The translations under genes and the position numbers were made by a program. Source: Imperialibacter roseus (GTDB lineage Bacteria > Bacteroidota > Bacteroidia > Cytophagales > Cyclobacteriaceae). Taken from it: DNA of 64,000 nt. Below the pieces are notes generated by a model. That model was not told the origin of the DNA. It did no database searches and was given only the letters and a program-made list of their open reading frames with translations. This document shows positions 43,301-52,274 of this stretch, in pieces. Position 1 is the stretch's first letter, and the number at the start of each line of letters is the position of its first letter. The stretch spans positions 5,350,501 to 5,414,500 of the forward strand of contig NZ_CP136051.1 of assembly GCF_032999765.1 (NCBI RefSeq). The letters run 5' to 3'.

Positions 43301-43699
43301 CCCTTTGAACTTCATCACCGCCTCACGGCACTTCTGGTTGTACTCCTCAACTGATATTTTCTTGCCGATATCGTCTTTGGTGATGCCCAGCTCTTTTTCT
43401 ACCTGAAGTTCAACAGGCAAACCATGAGTATCCCAACCGCCTTTTCTTTTTACCTGAAAGCCTTGCTGCGTTTTATAACGACAAAAAATATCCTTCACCG
43501 TCCTCGCCATCACGTGGTGAATACCCGGTGTGCCGTTGGCCGATGGGGGACCTTCGTAGAAAGTAAAAGTCGGGCGGCCCTCTCTTGAGCTTACAGATTT
43601 TTCAAATATTTTCTTCTGCTTCCAGTCTTCCAGCACTTCGGAAGCTACCTTGGCCAAGTCTATAGATTTATACTCTCTGTATTTCACAGCTTTCGTCAT
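40331..43699 (-). CDS. ileS: Isoleucyl-tRNA synthetase
   Basis: This class I synthetase charges tRNA-Ile and edits mischarged Val. Started at the ATG at 43699, which has an AGGAG sequence seven bases upstream, it has 1122 residues. The HIGH-equivalent is GTPGIHHV near residues 56-63, the CP1 editing domain spans about 190-420, and KMSKR lies near 670. The C-terminal anticodon-binding region is long, as in the eukaryote-like IleS2 group. A frame to 43720 would add seven residues; the strong ribosome site favours 43699. Confidence 0.95.
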   Translation of the reverse strand: MTKAVKYREYKSIDLAKVASEVLEDWKQKKIFEKSVSSREGRPTFTFYEGPPSANGTPGIHHVMARTVKDIFCRYKTQQGFQVKRKGGWDTHGLPVELQVEKELGITKDDIGKKISVEEYNQKCREAVMKFKGQWDDLTEKMGYWVDLDNPYITFEKDYIESVWNLLQKFYDKGLLYKGYTIQPYSPAAGTGLSSHELNQPGTYKMVKDTTIAAQFKIEGTENDYFLAWTTTPWTLPANNGLAVGKEIAYVKVATFNQYTFAPVNVILAKDRVSAYFNQKAADLKLEDYKPGDKLIPFKVVQEYKGKELAGMAYEQLVPVVKLEKPAFTVVIGDFVTTEDGTGIVHISKTFGADDFRTSVQNNLPGVFVKDEGGFEVPIVDKKGKFVNEVGAYLKAKMKEWDITAHKEYDEDGFYVKNYKEEDESDPNFKSTDVIISIILKQENKAFKVEKYEHTYPHCWRTDKPVLYYPMDSWFIKTTAYKDKLVALNNTINWKPQSTGTGRFGNWLENLVDWNLSRSRFWGTPLPIWATDDRSEMKCIGSFAELKAESEKAVKAGLMKAPVADDMDLHRPFVDDVILVSESGRPMRRETDLIDVWFDSGAMPYAQWHYPFENKEIFEANYPADYIAEGVDQTRGWFFTLHAIAGMLFDSVAFKNVIANGLVLDKNGNKMSKRLGNAADPFLTLEKYGADPTRWYMITNANPWDNLKFDIDGIVEVQRRFFGTLYNTYNFFALYANLDGFNYSEAAVPLNKRTESDRWITSRLNTVKKQVAEAYDDYEPTKAGRLIQNFVVDDMSNWYVRLNRKRFWKGEYNEDKKAAYQTLYDCLETVARLAAPIAPFYMERVFSDLNKVSGRETDESVHLAAFPKADESAIDKELETKMALAQEVSSLIHSLRKKQMIKVRQPLSRILIPVLNASTRHYIEAVEDLILSEVNVKAIEYIDDTSGILVKSIKPNFRKLGQQHGPIMKDIAAAVKEMTQEDIVSLEGTGKFLLKTAKGDIELTPEDFEISSEDIPGWLVASENGLTVALDITITDELKREGIARDLVNRVQNLRKDMGLDVQDKIRLSVKEGEKMVNEALISFKDYICSETQALSLEMVGDLTDAVVLDMDEFNLEVKVTV

Positions 43700-43730
43700 G
43701 ATCTTCTCCTGAAAATTCAATCTTTAAGTA

Positions 43731-46154
43731 CTACGATTGTGTTTGTTTGCTATTGAGCTCTTCCAGCTTAATTCGGTCAATGTCAATTTCTTCGTCGTCA
43801 TTTTCCGTGTAAAAATCGCTATAGCTATCAATAAGCAAATGCTCGTTTTTGTTCCTCTTGCCGCTATCGAATCGCAGCAGTAAAGACGGCAGCAAGATGG
43901 TGTTCGTAAACATGGCAAAGAACAAAGTGGTAGAGGTCAGCGTTCCGAGCGCCACCGTTCCGCCAAATTCTGAAAAGGCAAATATTACGAAGCCAAAGAA
44001 AAGAATGATCGAAGTATAGATCATGCTGGATCCCACTTCTTTGATGCTTTTGCTCACTGCCACTGGCACAAAGAAATTGTTCGCAAACAATTCCAGCCTG
44101 TACTTGGCCAGGAAGTGGATGGAGTTGTCAACCGATATCCCGAAAGCAATGCTAAAAATAAGGGCAGTGCTTGGCTTGAGTGGTATCCCAAAATAACCCA
44201 TGATTCCCGCCGTAATGATCAACGGAATAAAGTTGGGTATCAGGGAAACAATGATCATCCGCAGGTTTCTGAAAAGCAGCCCCATCACAATGGCGATAAC
44301 AAAAAAGGCCAGCACCATGCTACTGATAAGGTTTTGTATCAGGAATTTATTGCCCTTTATGAAAAGTAAAGTAGTGCCTGTGATGGTGGCAGACATTTTT
44401 GTTCCTTCAAAAAGGTCGGTAATCTTCGGCTCTATTACCTGAGTGACCAAGCTATCCATTTTATCTGAGCCCACATCGGCGATACGTACTGACACACGAA
44501 CGATCTGACCGGTTGAGTCAATAAAGTTACTGGCCAGGCCTGAGCTCATTCCAGCCTCACCCTGAAGATAGCGAAGGACAAATGCCTGATCCCGGCTGGT
44601 TGGCAGCGAGTAAAACGCCGGGTTTTCGTTGTAAAAAGCCTGCCGGGCAGCCTTCACAAAACTTACGATGGAAACAGGCTGAGAGATGTAAGGTATGCTG
44701 TCAAGGAAATTGACCAATTGATCAATTTTCCTGAGGTTATTCAGGTTGAGTACTCCCTTTTTGTTGCCAGTATCAATCAAGAGCTCCAGTGGCATAACAC
44801 CACTAAAATTCTCCTCGAAGAAAGCCAGGTCATACCTAACGGGGCTATCGTCGGGTAGGTCATCGATCATATGCGAAACTGCTCTGATACGAGACATTCC
44901 AAATATCGACACCGCTACCAACACTATTGAGAACAAAAACACTTTGTATTTGTGCCTGTGCACCAGAAGGTCTATCCCATACAGCAGCTTAGCCAGCGGC
45001 TTCATGTCGAGGTGCTTCAGGTGGCGCTTTTTAGGTGGCGGCAAATAAGAAAAGACCGTTGGGATGAATACGATGCTCACGATGAAAGTGGACATGATAT
45101 TGATGCCAGCTATGGTTCCAAATTCACGAAGCACTACAATGTCAACGATAAGAAGCACGAGAAATCCAATGGCTGTGGTGAAGTTGGTCATCAACGTCAC
45201 AATGCCAATCCGCCTGATCATGTTCGACAAGGCCATCATTTTGTCGCCATGCAGGGCATATTCCTGGTGGTATTTGTTGAGCAAATACACGCAGTTGGGT
45301 ATACCTATGACGACAATAATTGGCGGAATGAGCCCAGTAAGCAGGGTGATTTTATAGCCGAAGAGAGACAGTGTTCCCATCACCCATACGATCATGGTGC
45401 CAATAAGAATGAGCGGGAAAAGCACAGCCTGGAATGACCGGAAGAAAAAGAAAAGGATGATGCCCGTAACAATGATAGAAAGCACGAGAAATAGCTGGAG
45501 CTCGGCCTTTACCTTGCTTGTGTTGATAAATCTGATGTAGGGCAAGCCAGCATAATGCAGCTTGATGCCCGTTTCCTCTTCAAATAGCTGAGCCACCATC
45601 AGCACATCGCCCACCACACCATCACGGTTTTTTGTGCTGAGAATTTCCTTGTTGATGGACACCATGATAAGCGTGGCCCCATTGTCAGGGTTGATTAGCT
45701 GACCGCTATAAACTTTGATTTGGTTAGCCTCCCGCAACATAGAGTCGAGCGCCGGTTGCGTGTCAGGAATGCTCGTGAAAAACGGCTTCATTTCCAGCCG
45801 CTTTTTTTCATCGTTCTTTACAAGGTGCTGGAGGCTCGGAAGGGAAAGTACGTTTGTGATATTGTTGATGCGAGCCAGCTCGTCGGCCAGGTACCTGAAC
45901 TTTTGAAAGTTCTCCACCTTGTAGATGGCGCTGTCTTTTACGCCAATAGCCAGCATGTTTCCATCTTCACCAAACAGCTTTTTGAATTCCTGAAAATAGA
46001 CCATGTCGGGGTCTGTATCCGGAACTGTTTTGGCAAGATCGAACGACCACTCAACTTTCCGGGCCTGATAGCCAAAAAAGGCTGTAAGGATAACCAGAAT
46101 GATAAGAAGGGGAAGCCTGAATTTCAGGATGATATGTGCTAACTGGGTCCACAT
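43731..46154 (-). CDS. RND-superfamily (MMPL/patched-like) exporter
   Basis: The protein has about 807 residues and twelve predicted membrane helices in two repeats, each with one helix, a large periplasmic loop and five helices. The first loop spans about 40-225 and the second about 435-615. Signatures include WSFDLAKTVPDTDPD after helix 1, FFRSFQAVLFPLILIGTMIVWV near 240, NKYHQEY near 300 and FGISVDNSIHFLAKYRLE near 690. No membrane-fusion or TolC-type partner is adjacent, which fits MMPL-type exporters that move lipids or hopanoids. The ATG at 46154 is preferred because a candidate -7 box overlaps an alternative start at 46169. Confidence 0.82.
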   Translation of the reverse strand: MWTQLAHIILKFRLPLLIILVILTAFFGYQARKVEWSFDLAKTVPDTDPDMVYFQEFKKLFGEDGNMLAIGVKDSAIYKVENFQKFRYLADELARINNITNVLSLPSLQHLVKNDEKKRLEMKPFFTSIPDTQPALDSMLREANQIKVYSGQLINPDNGATLIMVSINKEILSTKNRDGVVGDVLMVAQLFEEETGIKLHYAGLPYIRFINTSKVKAELQLFLVLSIIVTGIILFFFFRSFQAVLFPLILIGTMIVWVMGTLSLFGYKITLLTGLIPPIIVVIGIPNCVYLLNKYHQEYALHGDKMMALSNMIRRIGIVTLMTNFTTAIGFLVLLIVDIVVLREFGTIAGINIMSTFIVSIVFIPTVFSYLPPPKKRHLKHLDMKPLAKLLYGIDLLVHRHKYKVFLFSIVLVAVSIFGMSRIRAVSHMIDDLPDDSPVRYDLAFFEENFSGVMPLELLIDTGNKKGVLNLNNLRKIDQLVNFLDSIPYISQPVSIVSFVKAARQAFYNENPAFYSLPTSRDQAFVLRYLQGEAGMSSGLASNFIDSTGQIVRVSVRIADVGSDKMDSLVTQVIEPKITDLFEGTKMSATITGTTLLFIKGNKFLIQNLISSMVLAFFVIAIVMGLLFRNLRMIIVSLIPNFIPLIITAGIMGYFGIPLKPSTALIFSIAFGISVDNSIHFLAKYRLELFANNFFVPVAVSKSIKEVGSSMIYTSIILFFGFVIFAFSEFGGTVALGTLTSTTLFFAMFTNTILLPSLLLRFDSGKRNKNEHLLIDSYSDFYTENDDEEIDIDRIKLEELNSKQTQS

Positions 46155-46168
46155 TTCCAAACGGAGCA

Positions 46169-46176
46169 CAAATGTA
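46169..46176 (-). promoter_or_regulatory. Candidate -7 box for the RND exporter
   Basis: On the minus strand the sequence reads TACATTTG, matching TAnnTTTG. Transcription from it would start about 8 bases before the ATG at 46154. No clear -33 element. Confidence 0.35.
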
Positions 46177-46226
46177 ATGAAATAATCTTTCTAAGGTAGT
46201 TGAGGGTCATTATTCCTTTCCTATTT

Positions 46227-47567
46227 CTACGATCTTATTCCTGGCAGTGAGATGCCAGTGAGATTTCGGTACAGGGAAAGTGCATGGCCATCGGTGAGAC
46301 CAGAGATGAAATCAAGCACCGTTCGTAAGAGTTGATAGGTCGTTTCTGACTTTTGAATGCCCAAAAGAATGTCTGACGGCATGAGTTTGTATACGAGCTG
46401 GTCTCTATAGCCTGGTTTGTCAACAAAACGAACTTTGTAGGCAGCGCTACAGAAAGCCTCCATCAAACCTGAGATTACCTGAAACCCTGCCGCTTCTTTT
46501 TCGATTACCTGCCTCGACTGGTAAATCTGTGCCACTGACAGTTTGCTGATTTTTTCCAAGGTAGCACTGCAAGGCACCAGCGAAAACAGGTCAGCGTTCA
46601 ATGTCCCATCAAGGATTTCCTTTTCGTTATCCAGAAAGGCTTTCGTTAACTGCCCTACTAAAATGTTGATGGCAAGCGCCCTCAGCGTCGCCATCTTTTC
46701 CTCCACAGTTTCCAGGTCATCCAGCTTCTCCGGTTTGTAAGCGTCGCCTATTATTTCAGCCAGTAAGTCTCTCGCCACCTCGTAGCGCACCCAACCAAGC
46801 CGGCACCCATCCTCCAAATCTATGATATGATAGCAGGTGTCGTCAGCAGCTTCCACCAGGTACACCAGCGGATGCCTGGCCCAGGCTATGTTTTTTATTT
46901 CTTCCTTCAGGCTGGTGGCTGCTGCTACTTCCTGAAAGATGTTTGCTTCTGTCTGATAAAAACCAAACTTCTTCTGGCTCTTTTTCTCTTTACTCTTCCC
47001 TTCAAATGACGACTGGCAGGGGTACTTGGTAAATGCCGCCAGCGTAGCATGCGTAAGCCGCAGCCCTTTGTTTTGAGCATGGCAAAGCAGCCGAAGCCCC
47101 TGGGCGTTGCCCTCAAATGAAACAAGATCAGCCCATTCGGCTTTTGTTACTTTCGACTCGAATATCCTTCCTTCGACATGGTTAAGAAAAAATTCCGAAA
47201 TGGCTTTTTCGCCAGAATGCCCGAATGGTGGGTTGCCGATATCGTGCGCCAGGCAGGCAGCAGCCACAATGGAACCAAAGTCAGCGGCTGTGAGCGCAAG
47301 GCCTTTTTCTCTTTCCAGTATTTTCTCCCCCACCATTTTGCCCAACGACCTACCCACGCTTGACACCTCAAGGCTGTGGGTAAGCCGGTTGTGCACAAAG
47401 TCGTGGTCGGGCAAAGGAAATACCTGCGTTTTGTCCTGCAGCCTGCGAAAAGGATAGGAGAAAATAATGCGGTCATAGTCCATTTCGAAAGGACTGCGGG
47501 CAGGGTCGAAGTTGATGCTTTTGGTGGCGCCGTATCGTTGGCTGTTGAGGAGTTCTTTCCAGATCAT
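46227..47567 (-). CDS. dgt: Deoxyguanosinetriphosphate triphosphohydrolase
   Basis: Dgt splits dGTP into deoxyguanosine and triphosphate. The 446-residue HD-domain protein has FSYPFRRLQDKTQVFPL near 33-49, HNRLTHSLEVSSVGRSLG near 58-75 and the metal-binding AACLAHDIGNPPFGHSGE near 107-124, then SFEGNAQGLRLL near 149. The late block VYLVEAADDTCYHIIDLEDG near 233-252 is also diagnostic. It could help set dNTP pools or resist phage. Its ATG overlaps the mtfA stop (ATGA), so the two are co-translated. Confidence 0.92.
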   Translation of the reverse strand: MIWKELLNSQRYGATKSINFDPARSPFEMDYDRIIFSYPFRRLQDKTQVFPLPDHDFVHNRLTHSLEVSSVGRSLGKMVGEKILEREKGLALTAADFGSIVAAACLAHDIGNPPFGHSGEKAISEFFLNHVEGRIFESKVTKAEWADLVSFEGNAQGLRLLCHAQNKGLRLTHATLAAFTKYPCQSSFEGKSKEKKSQKKFGFYQTEANIFQEVAAATSLKEEIKNIAWARHPLVYLVEAADDTCYHIIDLEDGCRLGWVRYEVARDLLAEIIGDAYKPEKLDDLETVEEKMATLRALAINILVGQLTKAFLDNEKEILDGTLNADLFSLVPCSATLEKISKLSVAQIYQSRQVIEKEAAGFQVISGLMEAFCSAAYKVRFVDKPGYRDQLVYKLMPSDILLGIQKSETTYQLLRTVLDFISGLTDGHALSLYRNLTGISLPGIRS

Positions 47568-48364
47568 TGCGCCAAAGATAATAACCTGATGGGGTCCTGC
47601 CTCAATAAAAGAACGGTAAACTTGTACAGTCGTGGATGCTCCAGCTGAAAGTCGATTGGCCTCTCGAAGAAATTCTCTATGGCCACGGCAAAAAACTCGT
47701 CTATGGAAACACCTCCATAGCTTCTGAAGAAGGTCTCCGTTCCTTCCCTTATCTCGCCGATAGTATTACGGGCAATTGTAGTCCACTCCTGAAGCACTCC
47801 TTCGTCAAAGAAGTTATACTCCTGGTTAAAGATTCCATTCTCCAGCTTCAGGGCGTGGGCCATTTCGTGCAGGCCCAGGTTGCGTCCATCAGATCCATCG
47901 GCATAGCCACTCACAAAGCTTTTCCAGGACAGGACAATAATGCCGCCTCCCAGGTTCACTTCACCCCGATGATAGCGCTTGAAAATGGTGCTGTAGTAGT
48001 CATCAGGGTAGACTAATATTCTGCTGAAGTTTTCGAGATAGATATCAGGCAGGCCAAAAGTGAGCTGGGTAGCCGCCGCTGAGATCAGCACCTTCATTTC
48101 TTCCGTTACCGACTGCATTTGGCGGGGAGTGAAATCCTTCCTGTCGATAAATTCTATCAGCTTGTTCTCAAATTCGATCTTGAACCCAGCAGGAAGGCGT
48201 CGGTAGTAGTCAAAGTGCTTTTCAATGTGGGGGCGAACCCGGTCTGGAGTCAACGACGAGCTTTCCCAACGCATCCATCGCCAGTAGCTGCCCGAGCGGG
48301 CGCTTCTTCGTACGACTACCCATAAAAATGCGAAAACTACACCAGCAGATAGAAAATAAGCCAT
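47564..48364 (-). CDS. mtfA: MtfA/M90-family zinc peptidase
   Basis: The 266-residue protein has an N-terminal membrane helix at about 2-18. A zinc-peptidase domain has the HExxH-type motif HEMAHALKLENG near 186-197 and the third ligand Glu in FFDEGVLQEWT near 203-213. E. coli MtfA binds the Mlc repressor and affects glucose PTS control, but Mlc is not seen here. Membrane anchoring is common in the Bacteroidota members. It is translated with dgt, an unexplained partner. Confidence 0.82.
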   Translation of the reverse strand: MAYFLSAGVVFAFLWVVVRRSARSGSYWRWMRWESSSLTPDRVRPHIEKHFDYYRRLPAGFKIEFENKLIEFIDRKDFTPRQMQSVTEEMKVLISAAATQLTFGLPDIYLENFSRILVYPDDYYSTIFKRYHRGEVNLGGGIIVLSWKSFVSGYADGSDGRNLGLHEMAHALKLENGIFNQEYNFFDEGVLQEWTTIARNTIGEIREGTETFFRSYGGVSIDEFFAVAIENFFERPIDFQLEHPRLYKFTVLLLRQDPIRLLSLAQ

Positions 48365-48418
48365 TCAGGTTGGAATGAGGTAACTAATACTTAGGCCACA
48401 CTAAAGTATAATAATAGC

Positions 48419-48450
48419 AAAAGGCTCAATCATTCTTGAAAGAGCCTTTT
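48419..48450 (-). terminator. Rho-independent terminator downstream of glyS
   Basis: AAAAGGCTC pairs with GAGCCTTTT, a perfect 9-bp stem with a 14-base loop and flanking A/T. It lies 27 bases after the glyS stop and isolates glyS from mtfA-dgt. Confidence 0.75.
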
Positions 48451-48476
48451 GATAATTTTCTAATTTGATCGCTTTA

Positions 48477-49958
48477 CTACAGCTTCTCAAATATCCTCTT
48501 AATAGAAACTGCCTCTCCAATTTTCTCCTTCAGTTCCGAGATGTGCACCCTTTCCTGTGCCATGGTGTCACGGTGGCGGATGGTGACAGTATCGTTTTCC
48601 ATCGTCTCGTAATCCACTGCGATACAGAACGGTGTGCCTATCAAATCCTGGCGGGTGTAGCGCTTGCCGATTGATTGCTGCTCCTCATAAATCAGGTTGA
48701 AATCGTACTTCAGCATGTCAAAAATCTGGCGACCTTTTTCTGGCAGGCCATCTTTCTTCACCAACGGGAAAATGGCTGCCTTGATAGGTGCCAAAGCCGG
48801 GTGCAGCTTCAGGTATGTTCGTTCCTTCTTTTCATCCCCCTCACCTACAGTCTCCTCAGTGTAAGCATTGCTCAACACCATCAAAAATGCCCTGTCGGCA
48901 CCGATGGACGTTTCCACCACGTAGGGAATGTAGTTCTGGTTGATCTCCGTATCGAAGTACTGCTGCTTCTTTTTTGAGAACTCTTGATGGTTCTTCAAAT
49001 CAAAATCAGTACGGCTATGGATGCCTTCCACTTCTTTGAAACCAAATGGAAATTGGTATTCAATATCAACAGCCGCATTGGCATAATGCGCCAGCTTATC
49101 ATGGTTGTGAAACTTCAGCTTTTCAGCCGGAGTGCCCAGCGCCAGGTGCCATTTCATCCGGGCCTCTTTCCAGTACTCGTACCACTTCATTTCTTCACCA
49201 GGACGGACGAAGAACTGCATCTCCATCTGCTCAAATTCCCTCATTCGGAAAATGAACTGGCGAGCAACAATCTCATTTCTGAAAGCCTTACCGATCTGGG
49301 CAATACCAAACGGTACTTTCATCCTGGCAGTTTTCTGCACATTCAAGAAATTGACGAAAATTCCCTGGGCTGTTTCGGGCCTCAGGTAAACCACATCGGC
49401 CTCCTCAGACACCGAACCAATTTTGGTGGAAAACATCAGGTTGAATTGACGCACCTCTGTCCAATTGGCAGTGCCGGAGATGGGGCAAACAATTTTGTGG
49501 CTCTCAATGAGTTCTTTTACTCCTTTCAGGTCTTCAGCGGTCAGCAGCCTGTTCATGTCGGCAAGCAGCTGCTCTGCTTTGGCACTTTCACCGTTATTCT
49601 CATACTCAGTAGCCTTATCTTCAATGAGATTGTCGGCCCGATAGCGCTTCTTCGAGTCTTTGTTGTCGATCATCGGGTCGTTGAACCCGTCGACGTGGCC
49701 AGATGCCTTCCAGGTAGTTGGATGCATGAAGATGGCGGCGTCGATGCCCACAATGTTCTCGTTCAGGCGGGTCATGCTTTCCCACCAAACTTTTTTGATA
49801 TTGTTCTTCAGCTCCACACCATAAGCACCATAATCATATACTGCCTGGAGGCCGTCATAAATTTCACTTGAAGGGTATATGAATCCATACTCCTTGGCAT
49901 GAGCAATGAGGGTACGAAGCAAGTTGGTTTCTTCTTTAGGTGTGTTTTGAGAATTCAT
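48477..49958 (-). CDS. glyS: Glycyl-tRNA synthetase, dimeric class II type
   Basis: This is the single-chain alpha2-type enzyme of 493 residues, not the GlyQ/GlyS heterotetramer. N-terminal EYGFIYPSSEIYDGLQAVYDYGAYGVELKNN near 17-48 and the class II motif blocks are clear: FNLMFSTKIG near 168, YLRPETAQGIFVNF near 185-198, FGIAQIGKAFRNEI near 211-224 and RMREFEQMEMQFF near 233-245, then ETSIGADRAFL near 346. The anticodon-binding domain is at about 380-490. A candidate -7 box lies 65 bases upstream and a terminator follows, so it is monocistronic. Confidence 0.94.
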   Translation of the reverse strand: MNSQNTPKEETNLLRTLIAHAKEYGFIYPSSEIYDGLQAVYDYGAYGVELKNNIKKVWWESMTRLNENIVGIDAAIFMHPTTWKASGHVDGFNDPMIDNKDSKKRYRADNLIEDKATEYENNGESAKAEQLLADMNRLLTAEDLKGVKELIESHKIVCPISGTANWTEVRQFNLMFSTKIGSVSEEADVVYLRPETAQGIFVNFLNVQKTARMKVPFGIAQIGKAFRNEIVARQFIFRMREFEQMEMQFFVRPGEEMKWYEYWKEARMKWHLALGTPAEKLKFHNHDKLAHYANAAVDIEYQFPFGFKEVEGIHSRTDFDLKNHQEFSKKKQQYFDTEINQNYIPYVVETSIGADRAFLMVLSNAYTEETVGEGDEKKERTYLKLHPALAPIKAAIFPLVKKDGLPEKGRQIFDMLKYDFNLIYEEQQSIGKRYTRQDLIGTPFCIAVDYETMENDTVTIRHRDTMAQERVHISELKEKIGEAVSIKRIFEKL

Positions 49959-50022
49959 CAGTTCGTCTTATTCGGTTCCAAAAGAAAGAGCACCAGCCGT
50001 TGGCTGATTTCGTTTCAGGCCG

Positions 50023-50030
50023 CAAAGATA
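50023..50030 (-). promoter_or_regulatory. Candidate -7 box for glyS
   Basis: The minus strand reads TATCTTTG (TAnnTTTG) in the context gccgcaaagata, the same as upstream of the YfgM-like gene. The implied leader is about 55-60 bases. No clear -33 element. Confidence 0.45.
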
Positions 50031-50094
50031 TAGGATTAATGCTTGCAGAATAAAGAATTGGCTAGTAAAAATGGGGCTTCTGGCTCACGCACCG

Positions 50095-52029
50095 TTAGTT
50101 GCCAAAGCGCAATTCAATTTCATCCAGGCTCTTGTTAGACCCAACCATGGTCACGATGTCGCCTGCTCTCAGCCGTGTATATCCGTGGGAGATGATCATT
50201 TGCCCTGCACGGCGAATCGAGAGAATAATAACTTCCGGAGGCAAACGAAGGCTTCGAAGAGGTAATCCATGGAAGTCTGGATTCCGAATAACCAGGTCCC
50301 TGGTGTCCTGGCCCTGCTCCATGCCCAACAAAAGGCTTGTGGCTTGAGGAGATCGCACAAAATGGTCAAGCAAGCTCACCATAGCTGTAGATGGATCGAT
50401 CACTTTAGCCCCAAGTTGGATAAACTTCTCCATATTGGAGCGCTCATTGAGCCGTACCACCAGTTGCTTGGTGCCGATCTGCTCATATACCATTTCGCAG
50501 ATTTTATAATTTTCGTCGTCGGAAAGCAGCGTAACGATAGTGTCAAACTTCTTGGTATCCACACCTGCAAATACCGCCTTGTCTATTTCCTTTCTAAAGT
50601 GAAACTTAATGCCCTCAGGTATTTCGACGTCTTTTTCGTCCACAAGAGTAACCATTTCAACTTTCCATCCTTTGTCCATCAGCTGTCTGGAAAGTGCCAG
50701 CGACTGGCTTTCGTAGCCAAAAATTAAAGCATCCATCACCCCATCAAACTTGGGTGTCTCGGCTCTGCTTCTGTCTTCACCTATTAAATCGATGGCCCAG
50801 CGGATAAAGGGTGGCCCCACCAGCTGGTTGATAACTATGATGGCGATAACAAGCGTGGCGAAATCAGGGCCCCAATCTGGAAACTGATTGGCCACTGCAG
50901 TGGCAAGACCCAGTGCCACGCCAGCTTGCGAAATAAACGGCATCCAAATGACTTTATAAAACCTTCTCGGCCCTCTTGCTACTGCATTGCCCAGCAACCC
51001 ACCAATAGCAATGGTGCCGAAGCGTATGGCAAAAAACAATAGAGCAATAGGCCAAACCAGCAGCAACACGGGAAGATCCATTGTAGCGCCAATGAGCGTA
51101 AAGAAAGCAACATAAATAGGAGAACCTACTTTCTTAATAATCAGCAAAAACTCAGCTCGCAGCGGAGAAAAATTAGTTACGTAAAAACTGGCAACCAGAC
51201 AAATAAGCAGAGGTTCGAGGTATAACTCGTGCCCTGTCAGGTTGCTGGACATATCCAAAAAATAATCTGAGAAAACGTAAACGCCATAACCAAGGGCCAG
51301 TACTAAAACAGCCTTCAAAATATGTGAGCGCCGAATGCCTAAAAACAGCATAAGAATGCGACCTACCAACCACCCCAAGCCAAATGAGAGGCAGAGCTCT
51401 ATAACGATAAAAAGTATGCTTAACAGGTCAAAGTCCTCTCCTTTCGAGAGTGTTTTTGCAACAGCCAAAATGACTGCAAATAAAACCACCACAAAAAAAT
51501 CTTTGACGATCGTAACTCCCAATGTGATTTGGGTAAAGGGCCCCTTGGCTCTCAACTCGCTTATTACAGCCATCACAGACGCAGGAGAGGTTGGTATAAA
51601 GATGGTGGCTGTTAATAAAGCAACCGAAAGCCTTTCCATAAAACCTAAGCCTCGCATGAAAGGAATGGTGTCCTCCAGAAAGAAGATCATAATTCCAGCC
51701 AGTACAAATGTGACTACCGTTTGGGTAATGGAATGCCACTTAATACTCTTGATCTGGCTCCGCATCTCATTCAGATACAGCTCCGAGCCAGCGGCAAAAG
51801 CGATATAAGCCAGCGCAGTTTGGCTGATGAAACCCAACTTAAACTTCGCAATTTCAGGAATGAGATTGAGCACATAAGGGCCCGCCAATACACCCGTGAT
51901 CATCAAACCGGATATCAGAGGCAGCCTTATTTTTTGAAACAGGCTTGCTATTTGGTTGGAGGAAACAGCAATAAGTGTAAAACCACCTATCAGAACTAAT
52001 AATTGCAAAAATGTTGACTCTTCAATCAA
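50095..52029 (-). CDS. KefB/CPA2-type cation:proton antiporter with RCK domains
   Basis: The 644-residue protein has about 12-13 membrane helices to residue 420 in the Na+/H+ exchanger fold, with the motif SQTALAYIAFAAGSEL near 69-84. An RCK_N (TrkA-N) domain covers about 425-545 (DALIFGYESQSLALSRQLMDKGWKVEMVTL), and an RCK_C domain about 560-644. Glutathione-gated K+ efflux systems (Kef) and related antiporters share this layout. The RCK_N glycine motif is degenerate (GYESQS rather than GxGxxG), so nucleotide gating may be lost. The start is TTG at 52029; no closer Met exists before residue 43. Confidence 0.85.
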   Translation of the reverse strand: MIEESTFLQLLVLIGGFTLIAVSSNQIASLFQKIRLPLISGLMITGVLAGPYVLNLIPEIAKFKLGFISQTALAYIAFAAGSELYLNEMRSQIKSIKWHSITQTVVTFVLAGIMIFFLEDTIPFMRGLGFMERLSVALLTATIFIPTSPASVMAVISELRAKGPFTQITLGVTIVKDFFVVVLFAVILAVAKTLSKGEDFDLLSILFIVIELCLSFGLGWLVGRILMLFLGIRRSHILKAVLVLALGYGVYVFSDYFLDMSSNLTGHELYLEPLLICLVASFYVTNFSPLRAEFLLIIKKVGSPIYVAFFTLIGATMDLPVLLLVWPIALLFFAIRFGTIAIGGLLGNAVARGPRRFYKVIWMPFISQAGVALGLATAVANQFPDWGPDFATLVIAIIVINQLVGPPFIRWAIDLIGEDRSRAETPKFDGVMDALIFGYESQSLALSRQLMDKGWKVEMVTLVDEKDVEIPEGIKFHFRKEIDKAVFAGVDTKKFDTIVTLLSDDENYKICEMVYEQIGTKQLVVRLNERSNMEKFIQLGAKVIDPSTAMVSLLDHFVRSPQATSLLLGMEQGQDTRDLVIRNPDFHGLPLRSLRLPPEVIILSIRRAGQMIISHGYTRLRAGDIVTMVGSNKSLDEIELRFGN

Positions 52030-52274
52030 ACTGCAGGTTGATTATATAAATGTTTAAGATTACTATAAATGAAGGGTAATAAGCTCAAAAAATTACTCAA
52101 AAAAAGGTATTTATAACAATTTGCATCCCAATTTAATGGCAACATTACCTTAACTACTTTGCAATGAACTGCTTAGAAATGAGTGAGATTGGGAATGTCA
52201 TTTCAAAGACCATTTCTACCCTTTCACCAACATGTGCCGGGTTCAAACGTTATACTATAACACAACCGTTCGAC

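Noticed and set aside
48984-49871. 295-codon plus-strand frame inside glyS
   Set aside because: Antisense shadow of a conserved synthetase.
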